A stretch of DNA of 64,000 nt from NCBI RefSeq assembly GCF_028554725.1, contig NC_071671.1, positions 50,304,001 through 50,368,000 on the forward strand, read 5' to 3'. Below the pieces are notes generated by a model. It saw only the letters and a program-made list of their open reading frames with translations, did no database searches and was not told where the DNA came from. Shown here piece by piece: positions 1 to 12,822 of this stretch. The position numbers were made by a program, and so were the translations under genes. This DNA comes from Zeugodacus cucurbitae. Lineage: Eukaryota; Arthropoda; Insecta; Diptera; Tephritidae. The first letter of the stretch is position 1, and the number at the start of each line of letters is the position of its first letter.

Positions 1-1888
1 TTTATAATTATTGCTAGACTCGAAAATATTAGATTTTTAATGTAGTTCTTGCACCTGATCGTCCTGCCACTCAGTAGTGGCTTAAGGTACTCAAACCTCT
101 GGATAATACAGAAAGTTCAAAATACCCGAGTTTCGAAAATCTTTTCTTACTCAGTGTAAATTTAACAGAAATTAATTTTATGGTACATTAATACCATAAA
201 TGTATCCACCACCGCTTTGCAATAATCTAATACATTTTAAAGTAGTCAAATATCTTTTTCGAAAAATATGTGCATCGTATCGATTTAAAATACTTAATAT
301 CATTTTTAAGGTAGTTTAGTACAATATTAAGAAATAATTACTATCGATTCTATGAGCAATGAGCAAAACAATTACTTCTACCAAATACCGATGCATTACA
401 AATTCCAGCATACAAAAATACACTATATACTCTATTTTTCCATATCAAGTATGCAATTCCTCTATCTCTATGTATCTCCTTACTGAATCAGAAATAATAT
501 TTTAATATTCACTTTCCACTTATTGCACGTTTTTTCCGCTTAAACCAAGCAAAGATTTCTAATTATCAATTAAATTTCCACGAAATCCCAGCAAAAGATG
601 CCACTTATGCAATTCAAGTGCATTTCGCTTTATCAATATTCATTTCTGCTCCACTTAAACGGGTCATCATTCTACTGAACGTGCTGAGTATTTGCAAATG
701 CGAAAGTTCATTTCGTCGTATGCACGAGGCGTGGAACGAGTGTGCAGCTCTATGTGTATTCGTGTGATAAGAAGATTGTGCTTCTCTATCTGCATAATTT
801 ATGTAGACTTTAATATTTAATGTTCTGAACTTTTTGGTCTTTTTGGTAAAAGCAACGTATGCAATTAGTTGGGTGAAAAAGAAAGCTTTTTGGGAACTTT
901 GGAATTTAATTATAGAAATAATCTTTTATGTTTAATTTGCTGAATATTTTATGAAATATTTCGTTTATTTAAATTTTGTCTAAAAGGCCCATATATAAAG
1001 ACGTTTTAAGGTTAGTTTGTCCCAAAGAAATGTTCATTAAGTATGTTGTTTAGAATTTTTGAACATTGTAGTAACTAGCTTAGATGATCTACATATGAGG
1101 TGAATATGGTTAAATTTGGGCTCTATAAGAGATCTAAAATAATCTGAGTGCAGCTAAAAACACTTACAAGGTCAAAAAATTTCTAAAAATGTAAAAGTTT
1201 GGGTCCAATATTGCTCTCTGATATCTCCAGTGTATTCCAAGTTCACGAGAATCAAGTTAAATTGACTATCCATTCGACGGTATTATTATTCTTTATTGAA
1301 TCATTTTACATTATTTAAAGATTTTTTATATGTGTATAGCAGATATTACTAGCTTTGATAAAACTTTCCAATATAAATCTTTCATAAATCTTTCATAATC
1401 CCTCTCTCTTCCTCTCTCATAAAGTTGTAAAAAATCCACTTAATTACAGAACCGTTCAAATTAATACATGTTATTATTATTATTGGCCTAACGGTACTAC
1501 TATAATTCTCATCAAGTTAATGCAATAAAAAACATATTTATGCTTATGTTCATAACCTGAAAATATGCGCTCATGCTAGTCATAGGTTTCAATTAATAGT
1601 TGATTAATAAGCAAAGCGTGTAATTAATAAGTGCATTCAATTATTTTCACTTCTCTTTAATAATATTATCTTTATTGCAAATGCTTTTACGTTCAATATT
1701 GTCTCATGCTTACGTACTATATTATGTCTAGGATTATATCCGTAACTTATTTTCATAAATTTATCGATGAATCATACTCACTTCCTCAGCAAACATAAGC
1801 AAAACATTAAAGCGTCAACTAAATTGTCATATAATATTCATTATTGTACATAATGATTAATTTTGATGTTGTCTTCTTTTCATTGCAG
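1..1888 (+). other. Intron upstream of the first visible Khc-73 exon
   Basis: The acceptor (..cattgcag) at 1888 opens an exon in mid-codon, so this stretch is intronic. The missing first coding exon is not found here on either strand. AT-rich; nothing else recognised. Confidence 0.85.
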
Positions 1889-4415
1889 AAATCGAGTTGG
1901 GCACAAAATGCATCGTGGAGATGGAAAAACAGCAGACAATTCTGCAAAATCCGCCATCATTGGACAAATTGGAGAGGTGAGTGAGGCATACATGTATAGT
2001 TATATATTTATAAGAAAATTTATGCAATAACCCTGTAGGAAAAATTTTAAATTTTAAACCGAGTTTCTATATCGTTTTTCGACAGAATTTTGATTAGATA
2101 TTTGAGGTTTTCACTTTTTATGTTGGCTATTTGTTGGTATGGAAAGACCGACCTTTATTGTGATATATTTAAAAATATAAAAAATCTGTTTTCCCGTCAA
2201 ATATTTTCGTGTTTTTACTTGTAAATTATATAAACGATTTTTAACCATACTTTCAATTCTGAAGTAAATTTTGATACATTTTTTACCTTGTCTAACACCA
2301 AAATAATTTTTACATTATCAAGGTGGATTATGATAACTTTCACAACTAACTTTCCGAAAGTTTCCTCTAGCATTTGTTTTCACTTTGGCTCTTTAGAATT
2401 ACTTTGTATTAATTCCAAGACTAAGATCCTTAGTATAGTTGAATCTAATCTATATTCTTATTTAAGATTAATCTCATTAAAAAATAGAACATCTACTACA
2501 ATTCAACTGAGAAACTGTGAAAGTAATATAACTGAACGAAAGGATCTTCACAGCCCCACAGAAAAACTGCATATATGAATTAATTTGTCTAAAAATTTGT
2601 ATCTTATCTTTTGGTCTAATTCAAATTTTTTCGAGAATCAGTTGAAAAATTCTATAGAAAACCGTTATGCAAAATTTTACGCTTTACTACAGAAATTTGA
2701 CCAGTTACTTATGTCAATCACAAACGTCAATTCTTAAGAAATTCCGACAGGGCACTCATCGATTGCAGCACAGAATTGCAATAACTGTCAGTGATTTAAT
2801 GCTTGCGCACGTGCTCCCTCGCATAACTAAGCCTATTTGACCATAATGATAGCGAAAATTGTTTTGTCACTACTTGTCTGTGCTTATACGCACTTTTTTT
2901 ACATAAATTATATATGAATTTTTTTTGTCTTTACAGAAAGCCACCCAAGACATTTGCATTCGATCATTGCTTCTACTCGCTAAATCCCGAAGACCAAAAC
3001 TTCGCCTCACAGGAGTCCGTTTTCGATTGTGTGGGACGTGATATACTCGATAATGCATTCCAAGGCTACAATGCCTGCATATTCGCCTATGGCCAAACAG
3101 GTGAGTGCAATGTGTCACCAGGCAACAGCTGCACGCACACATTATTTACATACAAACAAACATATTGAACTATTTATTTATTTATTATATTTGCTTATTG
3201 TTTTTTTCTTCATCCTCCTTCCTAGGCTCCGGCAAATCATACACAATGATGGGTTCGCTCGAGAGCAAAGGCATCATACCACGCCTTTGCGATAAGCTCT
3301 TCTCAGCCATTGCAAACAAATCAACACAGGAACTCATGTACAAGGTGGAGGTGTCCTACATGGAGATCTACAATGAGAAAGTACACGATCTACTCGATCC
3401 GAAACCAAATAAACAATCACTCAAGGTGCGTGAACACAATGTGTTGGGTCCATATGTGGATGGTTTGTCACAATTGGCGGTCTCCTCATACAAGGACATT
3501 GACAATCTCATGACCGAAGGCAATAAATCACGTACTGTGGCCGCAACGAATATGAATGCCGAATCGTCACGTTCGCATGCTGTCTTCTCGGTGGTACTCA
3601 CACAAATACTGACAGATCAGGCGACCGGTGTGAGTGGTGAGAAAGTGTCACGTATGTCGTTGGTGGATTTGGCTGGTTCCGAACGCGCTGTGAAGACTGG
3701 TGCTGTGGGCGATCGACTCAAGGAGGGCTCCAACATTAATAAGTGAGTTTGTGGTTCTTCGTGTGAGGGGAAGAAAATATTGTATATGAAAATAAAATAT
3801 AATTTTTCAATTGCCTTTCACAGATCACTCACCACCCTTGGTTTGGTCATCTCAAAGTTGGCCGATCAATCGAATGGCAAGAAGGGTGGCAATGACAAAT
3901 TCGTACCCTACCGTGACTCCGTACTCACATGGCTGCTAAAGGACAATTTGGGTGGTAATTCCAAAACCGTTATGGTTGCCACAATCTCGCCATCTGCCGA
4001 TAACTACGAAGAGACACTGTCGACGCTGCGTTATGCCGACCGCGCCAAGCGTATTGTCAATCATGCCGTTGTCAATGAAGATCCGAATGCGCGCATCATA
4101 CGCGAGCTGCGTCTGGAAGTGGAGGCGTTACGTAATATGCTGAAGCATGCGACCGGTTCGCCAGTGGGCGATGTACAACGCGTCGACATACACGACAAGC
4201 TGGCCGAAAGTGAGAACCTAATGAAGCAAATCTCACAAACGTGGGAGGAGAAATTGGTGAAGACCGAACGTATACAAAACGAACGTCAGCAAGCGCTTGA
4301 GAAGATGGGCATAAGCGTGCAGGCGAGCGGTATTAAAGTGGAGAAGAATAAATATTATTTAGTCAATTTGAATGCTGATCCGTCCCTGAATGAGTTGTTG
4401 GTCTACTATTTGAAG
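1889..4415 (+). other. Khc-73: Khc-73 motor domain exons
   Basis: Four exons carry the ATPase motor and neck. The P-loop GQTGSGKS is split by the intron 3101-3225 (GQTG ends the exon at 3100; SGKS opens the next). Switch I is NAESSRSHA from 3555; switch II is DLAGSE at 3666-3680. The motor ends near RYADRAKRIVNHAVVNEDPN around 4030-4090 and is followed by a neck helix (RIIRELRLEVEALRNML). All nucleotide-contacting motifs are intact, so an active motor is expected. The last exon ends AAG|gtgagt at 4415; the 356-nt intron 4416-4771 shows nothing of note. Confidence 0.96.
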
Positions 4416-7400
4416 GTGAGTGATGGTTTTGTTTTTGTTGTTGTTATCACTTGGATTTGGGAACGATTGTCAATATGTTTGATAAAATTTAAAAACCGTT
4501 AGAAGTTAGCCGTTATTTTGGCGATCATCATGTCTCATTTCCACGACAGTCTACGATCTACGTAACTGTAAAGAACCCGGAATTTTTAGAATATTTTCAA
4601 AGAAGTGTAGTTTCAAAAACATTATTCGAGTAGTAGCCTATTCCATTTCGAAACTTAACCTTTGTTTTTCCTCTTGTCTTACACATAGAAACTTAACTAA
4701 AATATTTGGAGAGAACTCTTTGAGAGTCTTTATAAGTTGTATGATTTTTAATAATTTCATTTCATTTCCAGGATCGCACCCTAATCGGTGGTCATAGCAT
4801 TTCCGGCCAACAACCAGACATACAACTATCCGGCCTTGGTATACAACCTGAACACTGTGTCATTGTCATCGAAGATGGTGGACTCTTCGTGGAACCCATA
4901 CAGGGTGCTCGTTGCTTTGTGAACGGTTCGGCGGTGTTGGAGAAAATTCCACTACACAATGGCGACCGCATACTCTGGGGTAATCATCATTTCTTCCGTG
5001 TAAATTGTCCGAAGAGCGCCAATGCCAACATGATCTCGGAACCACAAACCCCAGCACAGTTGATTGATTATAATTTTGCACGCGATGAGATAATGCAGAA
5101 TGAACTGAGCAATGATCCCATACAAACGGCCATTGCGCGTCTCGAGCGGCAGCATGAGGAGGACAAGCAAGTGGCTTTGGAGAAGCAGCGACAGGTGAGC
5201 AAGCAATAAACTATGTGTTTGCCTAAAAATTAATTTTTTGTTTATTCAACCATTCGCAGGAGTATGAGCGTCAATTCCAACAGTTGCGTAACACTTTGTC
5301 ACCCAGCACCCCCTACGCTCCATACACACCATATGATCCCTTGCGTTTGGGTAAGATTACACCGAACACACCTACATCGCAGATGCGTGTGGAGAAGTGG
5401 GCACAGGTATGTACCGTTATTTATTGTAGCTTCATTAGCGCCTATTAGCCTTGCATATTAATTTCGAAATAAAAAAATGTTGATAAATATTTACATGGTA
5501 ATTTGTTTGTTTATTTTTAGGAGCGCGATGAGATGTTCAAGCGTTCGCTGGGTCAATTGAAAAACGATATTATGCGCGCCAATGCTTTGGTGCAGGAGGC
5601 CAATTTCCTTGCCGAGGAGATGGAGAAGAAGACAAAATTCTCAGTTACTTTGCAAATACCGCCAGCCAATCTTAGTCCCAATCGACGGGTAAGTGTTGGC
5701 TTTTGGCTGGCATTAAATTAGCTAAAATGCCATCATAAAAATGATATGAGTATACATGATGTGTTCAAAAAATAACGGGAAAAATTATAAAGTTTCCAAA
5801 AGAACCAAAGGCTATCCCAAAAATGAAGTTTGAGTAGGGTTTCGACGATTGGAACGATTAAATTAAAAAAAAAAAATTCAAAAAATTTTTTTCAATTCAA
5901 AATATTCAATTCAAAATATTTTTTTAATTCGAAAATTCCCGTTATTTTTTTAACAAACGTCATATATGTATATGTATGTAAACCCTCTTAATTCATATTC
6001 CTTTGCAGCGCGGCGCTTTCGTCAGCGAGCCAGCCATTTTGGTCAAGCGCACAAATTCCGGTAGTCAAATTTGGACCATGGAGAAGTTGGAGAACAAGTT
6101 GATTGACATGCGCGAAATGTATCAGGAGCATAAGGAGCGTATTTTGAATGGTTTGGTAAGTACTCTACACTTAATTTCCTTCATTTTAACTAAACGCTTT
6201 CAAAGCTTGTACATAATTATGCCAGTTTGTATGTATTGCTAACTATGCTATTCCATTTCAACATTTCTGCATTTCTACATTTTTACTAACCCATTGCCAT
6301 ACTCGCTCAAAACACACGCTCGAAAAAAAAACAAAATAACTAAAATATAAAGCCTGTCGTTGAAACATACTCCGACGATGAAGATAGCGATGAGGTAATT
6401 GTTACTTACTACTCGTACCATATGAACATGCCAACCAAATACTTTCTTTCTCTCTCTCCTTATAATTCCCTTTAACACTCAAAACAACAATTTTATTTCT
6501 GTTTTCGCTAATCCTATGCACATTTCCAGGAGAGTGAAAACTCCAAATCATTGGATCCCTTCTACGAGTCGCAGGAGAATCACAATTTGATCGGCGTCGC
6601 TAATATATTCCTTGAAGTTCTCTTCCACGATGTTAAGCTGGACTATCACACGCCCATCATAAGTCAACAAGGTGAAGTTGCTGGCCGACTTCAGGTCGAG
6701 GTACAACGCATTGCCGGTCAAATGCCACAAGATCGCATGTGCGAATCGATTTCCGAGTCTTCGACCGATTCACGCGATGAATACGACGATCCCGTTGATC
6801 CGATGTCCAATCAAATCACTTGTCGTGTCTCAATAAAGAGCGCCACCGGCTTGCCGCTCTCACTCTCCAACTTCGTTTTCTGCCAGTATACATTTTGGGG
6901 CCACCAAGAGACGGTGGTGCCTGTGATCAACGCCGAAGCGCCATCACACGATCAGAATAAAGTTTTCAAATTTGAGCACACCAAAGACTTTACGGTCGCC
7001 ATAAATGAGGAATTCCTGGAGCACTGCATTGAGGGTGCGCTCTCGGTTGAGGTTTGGGGACACCGCAGCGCCGGTTTCTCCAAAACCAAGGGTTGGGAGG
7101 TGGAGCAACAACAGGCTAAGGCGCGTTCGCTAGTCGATCGCTGGGCGGAATTGTCACGTAAAATCGAATTGTGGGTGGAAATACACGAGTTGAATGACAA
7201 TGGTGAATACTCACCGGTGGAGGTGACAAATCGCACCGAAGTGCTCACCGGTGGTATCTATCAGTTACGTCAGGGCCAACAGCGGCGCGTAAATGTGCGC
7301 GTTAAGCCCGTACAAAATTCCGGCACACTACCGATCATCTGTCAGTCCATAGTGAATATTGCCATCGGCAGCATTAGCGTGCGTTCGCGTTTACAACGAC

Positions 7401-10400
7401 CACTCGACTCGTATCAGGAGGAAGATCTCACCGTGCTGCGCGAGCGTTGGAGTGAAGCGCTTGGCCGCCGACGCTCCTACCTCGATCAGCAGATACAGAA
7501 GCTGATCAAGAAGGAGGAGAAGACCGAGGAGGAACGCGAACGCGAGCTCAGCTTGGTGCATCAGTGGGTCTCTTTAACTGAAGAACGCAATGCTGTTTTG
7601 GTACCCGCACCCGGTTCTGGTATACCCGGCGCGCCAGCCTCTTGGGAACCACCAGCCGGCATGGAACCACACGTGCCAGTCTTGTTTCTCGATCTAAACG
7701 CGGACGATATGTCTGCGCAAAATACCAATGATGAATTCTCTGTTGCCGGTCAAAATTCGATACTCTCCAAAGAGCATGGACATAAATTCTACACGCTACA
7801 AATATTACAACATCTCGAGAAGGATGTCTGCTCGATCGCCAGTTGGGACTCGTCCATGCACGACAGTCAGGCGCTGAATCGTGTTACCGAAGCCAATGAG
7901 CGTGTCTACCTGATCTTACGCACCACAGTGCGGCTCTCACACCCCGCACCCATGGATCTCGTGTTGCGCAAACGAATTAGCATAAATATCAAGAAGGGAC
8001 CAAGCATTACCGATCGCTTGAAGAAGTTCCGTTTGGTGCGCGGCGAGAATGCCATTTTGCAGACGGGCGTCACCTACGAAGTGGTCTCCAACATACCGAA
8101 AGCATCCGAAGAGCTGGAAGATCGCGAATCCTTGGCACAGCTTGCCGCCAGCGGTGATGATTGCTCCGCAAGTGATGGCGAAACCTACATCGGTGTGTAT
8201 TTTAGTTGCTGTTGTAATTATTTTTATTTGAAATTTATTTATTTTTTGTTTGTTGTAGAAAAATACACGCGCGGCGTCTCCGCTGTGGAGAGCATATTGA
8301 CGCTCGATCGCTTGCGTCAAAGCGTTGCCGTTAAAGAGCTGGAGACTGCGCACGGCCAACCGTTGTCAATGCGCAAGACCGTCAGCGTGCCCAACTTCTC
8401 ACAGGTACTGTATGCCACTCGAGCTTTCGGCTCAAAATTAATCGTAGCTACGCCACCAGTCGCTTAACAGACACATCGTAGTTAGTTGTGTTTACTGACA
8501 CAAAAAAGCTTTATTATTTTCCGCCAAATTTTCGTATCACAATTTTAGCTGCTTCTACTATATAATATACACATACATATATACCAATATGTATGTATAT
8601 ATATAAATTATTTAATCGTTTACTAATTTGAATTCGTTTCTATGAACTATATTACCAAGCTCTAAAACAAAATTCTTCTTTTTCTCACTTTTTTGCGCTT
8701 TCACCTAAAAAAATACAAAAAACGAAAACAAAAACAAATAACCAAAACTTAACCAAACAAATTTGAATTAATATATCAATCAATATGTGTATTGTCCTCA
8801 CCAAATGTCGAACAAAATTTGAATTCTACCACCACCTCACCTATGTACTACAATTATTAACAAACTTATTAACCACCAACAACAAAATTAAAAAAACCAA
8901 CAAAAAAAAATTGAAACAAACAAATTACATTGTTGTAATGCAAATTGGGCGCCTATAAAAATTATGAAATAACCGCCGTCTGCACATAAACACATATACG
9001 TTATACGTTAAACGTACGTACATTTGTAATACATAATTGTCTACCGCACAGACGGTTAAAGAAACAACAACAGCAAGTGTAAGTATGCGAAGTGTGCAAA
9101 AAAACGAAATTGAAAACATTTTTTTTTTGCGAAAAAACCACAAAGTGAAGCATTAAAAGTGGATTTGAAGGCAGGAATATGTATATTTTTTTCTCAAAAC
9201 AAATAGTAATATTTAAAGTAAATTTTTAGCTGCTCAAAATGTAACCTCAAATTTGTAGCCTCTATGAAATAAAACAATAGTTATAAATATTATTTTTATA
9301 TAAAAAAATATCTTTCAAATAAATTATTTATAAAATTTAAATTCATTCAAAATGGCGCTAACGTTGACAAAAATTATGAAACTTAAATTTAAATTAAATT
9401 AATTTTTATGTTTCATAACTCATATTTAATGTAATGATTTATTATGATGATTCTTATGTTTTTTATTTATAAAATATGTTAAAAAATATTTAGTTTGATT
9501 AATATATATAAAATTCGTCAAATTGAAAATCTTTTAACGCAAAGGACTAGCTGGTAACTTAAAGACCCACATACTAACGTTCTCACGTCAATCGGTGCTA
9601 CATAACTGGCTCTGACTCCGATGTCTATTCGGCAGCATTATTCAATTTTTTTATTCTTTTATAAAAAAACAATAAGTGCTTTCTGCAAATATTGAACATT
9701 ATGCAAAATATAATAATTTTGAAAATATGTGGATCAATCTTCTTTAAGAATGTTTCAAACGATTGTGATACGTTAGTAAAAAATAGTCCTATAAAGAAAT
9801 TTGTTTTATTTATGAAAATCAATATTGTAAAAATTAGTCATCTTTTATATAGTTGTTTGGAGAGTATCCCGGCTCAGTCGTCTCAATAGATGCTATTTCT
9901 TTCGTTCAACGGAAAGTAAATTGTTTATATTTTTATCCAATACAATGTAGAACTGAACCTTATGATAAATGAAGCCTACACGAAAATTTGGAACAATTTC
10001 TTTTATTTTCGGTATCAACTCTCGGCATAAAGTTTATCTGAAAAATTAATTCCTAATATTATACAGTACAACAATCGGCTGGGTATTCCAGCAAACTGAT
10101 TTTTTTGACACATAACAAAAAAATTGCATTCTCCGATTTTTGAAGTTAGCCTCCAAAATCTATATATTTGGTTTCGAAATTCTAAAAAAGTAATTATTAA
10201 TTAAAGGATATAGTTAACATCAAAAATGGGAATTTATTCTACATTTTCCTCTTAATTTAATGGTGTTTAAAAATGTTCGATCAAATTTACATTTATAACA
10301 GATGATATGAAAGGTCAAAGTTAGATCTTCGAAAAAATATTAATTTTATATATCGAGAAACTTTATACACAATTGAATTAAGTAGAATATGTAGATTTGT

Positions 10401-12786
10401 TTTCTATATTTTGCATTTTTTAATAACTGTATCCTGTACTTAATAATTATTATTTTTTAAAAGCCTTTTTTTAGAATTTCGAAACTTTTCGAAAATCTGA
10501 GAATACCAAATTTTTTACTTATGTTTCTATCTTACAGAAAAAACAGTTTGGTGTCCAATATTAAGAAATAAAATCGGAGTAATCAGCTCATTACACTTGA
10601 AACGGCTGTGTATAGGTTAGAAAACCGTTGCAACTTTTTTTTCAAGTTTCGAGCATACATATATTTATTTAATTTTTGGTCTTAATTACTCTTGAAATTT
10701 TATTTTACTTTCGAATTACTGAAAATCCTATAGTCCCTTCAATTTGTATATAATAATTGGAAGTTCAAGCTAGATAAATATTTGTGCTGTTTTTTTAAAT
10801 TGTTTCATAATTATTTTTGTAACGAGAAAATATTCCTCTGAAATTGTTTTTTTCTTTTGTTATAAATACATTTTTTTATCTATTAAAAATTAGAGAACAA
10901 GCCATCAAACATAATAATAAAACAAACTTACAGAAAACTGTAAGTATTCACTGTGTTTGAGTAATTGCTGAGTTTATTGACAAACTTGCCGAATTAATAG
11001 CAAATTTTACTGGTAAGTTTTCACCACACCAGCACAGTGCAAAGAGCACAGTAACCACAATTATCACAACAAAGTAAATATGGAGAAAACAACGTTGCAA
11101 CACTTCGAAAAATATGAGTATTTCGAAATCATTCACTTTCGAATCCACTTTTTATGTGCCACTTTTAAATGTGTGTGTTTTATATGTATGTATGTGTTTG
11201 TTTCATTCTTTTTAACTATATATTTAATTATATTTGGTTACACAAACTTTTTGGAAACCCTTTTCTGTTTTTAGTTAGTAATATATAGTTAAGCAAGTAG
11301 TACAATTAATATTAAATATATATTAATTACTATACTTCAATTAATATTATGTAGACACAATTAAGTATATGGCACTTTACTAAAGAAAAGTATAGACTAT
11401 ATAATGTAATATTTTTTCATTTACAAATCTCTTGTACAGCTCATGCGTTTCGATGCCTCCATGGAGTCGCTGCTGAATGTCGGACGCTCTGAATCCTTTG
11501 CTGATCTCAACAACCAAACATTGAACTCCAAATTTCCAGGTAAATATAATGCTAAATAATTGTAAATATGTAAATAATATTTTAATAAATATATATATTT
11601 TTTACCATTCAGCACATCAAGCCATACGCGATTTCGGCACACGCAATCGTCACAGTTTCGGCGGCAAGGGCAGCAATGATGAGCCCCCATGCAAACCATT
11701 TGGCATTGGTAAGAATGGCTTCATGTGCGCTCAAGCACAATTCTATTCTCAATTTTTAATATATTAACTGTAGTGTTATATATTTTTTCTGTTCGTAAGC
11801 GCTGATTTCGAATTTTTTTACTCTATAAAACATTATTTTTTTCATTTCTTATATATTTTTTTAAAATTAATTATACACTTTTTGCTCACGCAAATTCGTG
11901 CATAATTTGTGTTCTAATTCTCCAATTATTCGACAAACAACTCTACAAAAAATATTCCACTTCGTAATTTTTAGTTTAATGAACATGTTTCGTGATTCAC
12001 TTGTATTATGTAAGAATTGTAGCTTCAAATTTTGCTTGTGCGCAAAATTTAATCTGCATTTTTTTACAAAGCAAAATATTGCTGGCAAATTGTATTACCT
12101 TAGATTTTTTCATTTTTCAAAATTAGGTACCTATTTAGAAACATAGTTTTTTTTTAATGTAAAACTGCTTTTTATCATGGTAGTATTCATTGAAATTTAG
12201 AGTATATAAGTCGGTTTCTGTAATGATTAACATTTTTTATATGTAACTGCTGTTCAATACTGGAGAGTTTAAAGCCCACTTTTTTTATAAAATTGTATTA
12301 ACATAAGAGAGTGCGGTAGAGAAGTAATTGTTTCCACTTTGAATTTGATATTTTTGAAAAGCTGCTGCTTAAAGCCCCCCTTTTTAAGTACAACCTTGCT
12401 GTTTAAATGTAAATCTCCACACTTGTTGATGGTTTCCGCATAAAGTTTCAAACAAAAGAAATGTCCCCAATAAGGCGACATCTCATCTCAAGTCATCTCA
12501 AGCCACCCACATGAGTCTAGAAACCCCAAAAAAGTATTTTAATTAATTTATTAAATGTTATTTTGGTTTTGGCAACATGTCCTTGGTAGTTTGCGCCTCC
12601 GCAGCATATTGATTTTTCAAAAGCATTGCGGTTTCAGTTGTTGTTTGCTTTCCACAACAATTTTTTATTCCAAAATCCCTACGAAAACTCTCCAATTAAT
12701 TTCCAACCTCTCTCTTTTCGACTACCATTAAAAGTAAACTTGCGCTCATTGACATCAAGCATACTCTGTAGTCTCCATTACTTGCG

Positions 12787-12822
<36 letters not shown>

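Noticed and set aside
6551..8467. A single 638-codon gene
   Set aside because: It is the central Khc-73 exon run together with a stop-free intron (8193-8258) and the following exon; not a separate gene.
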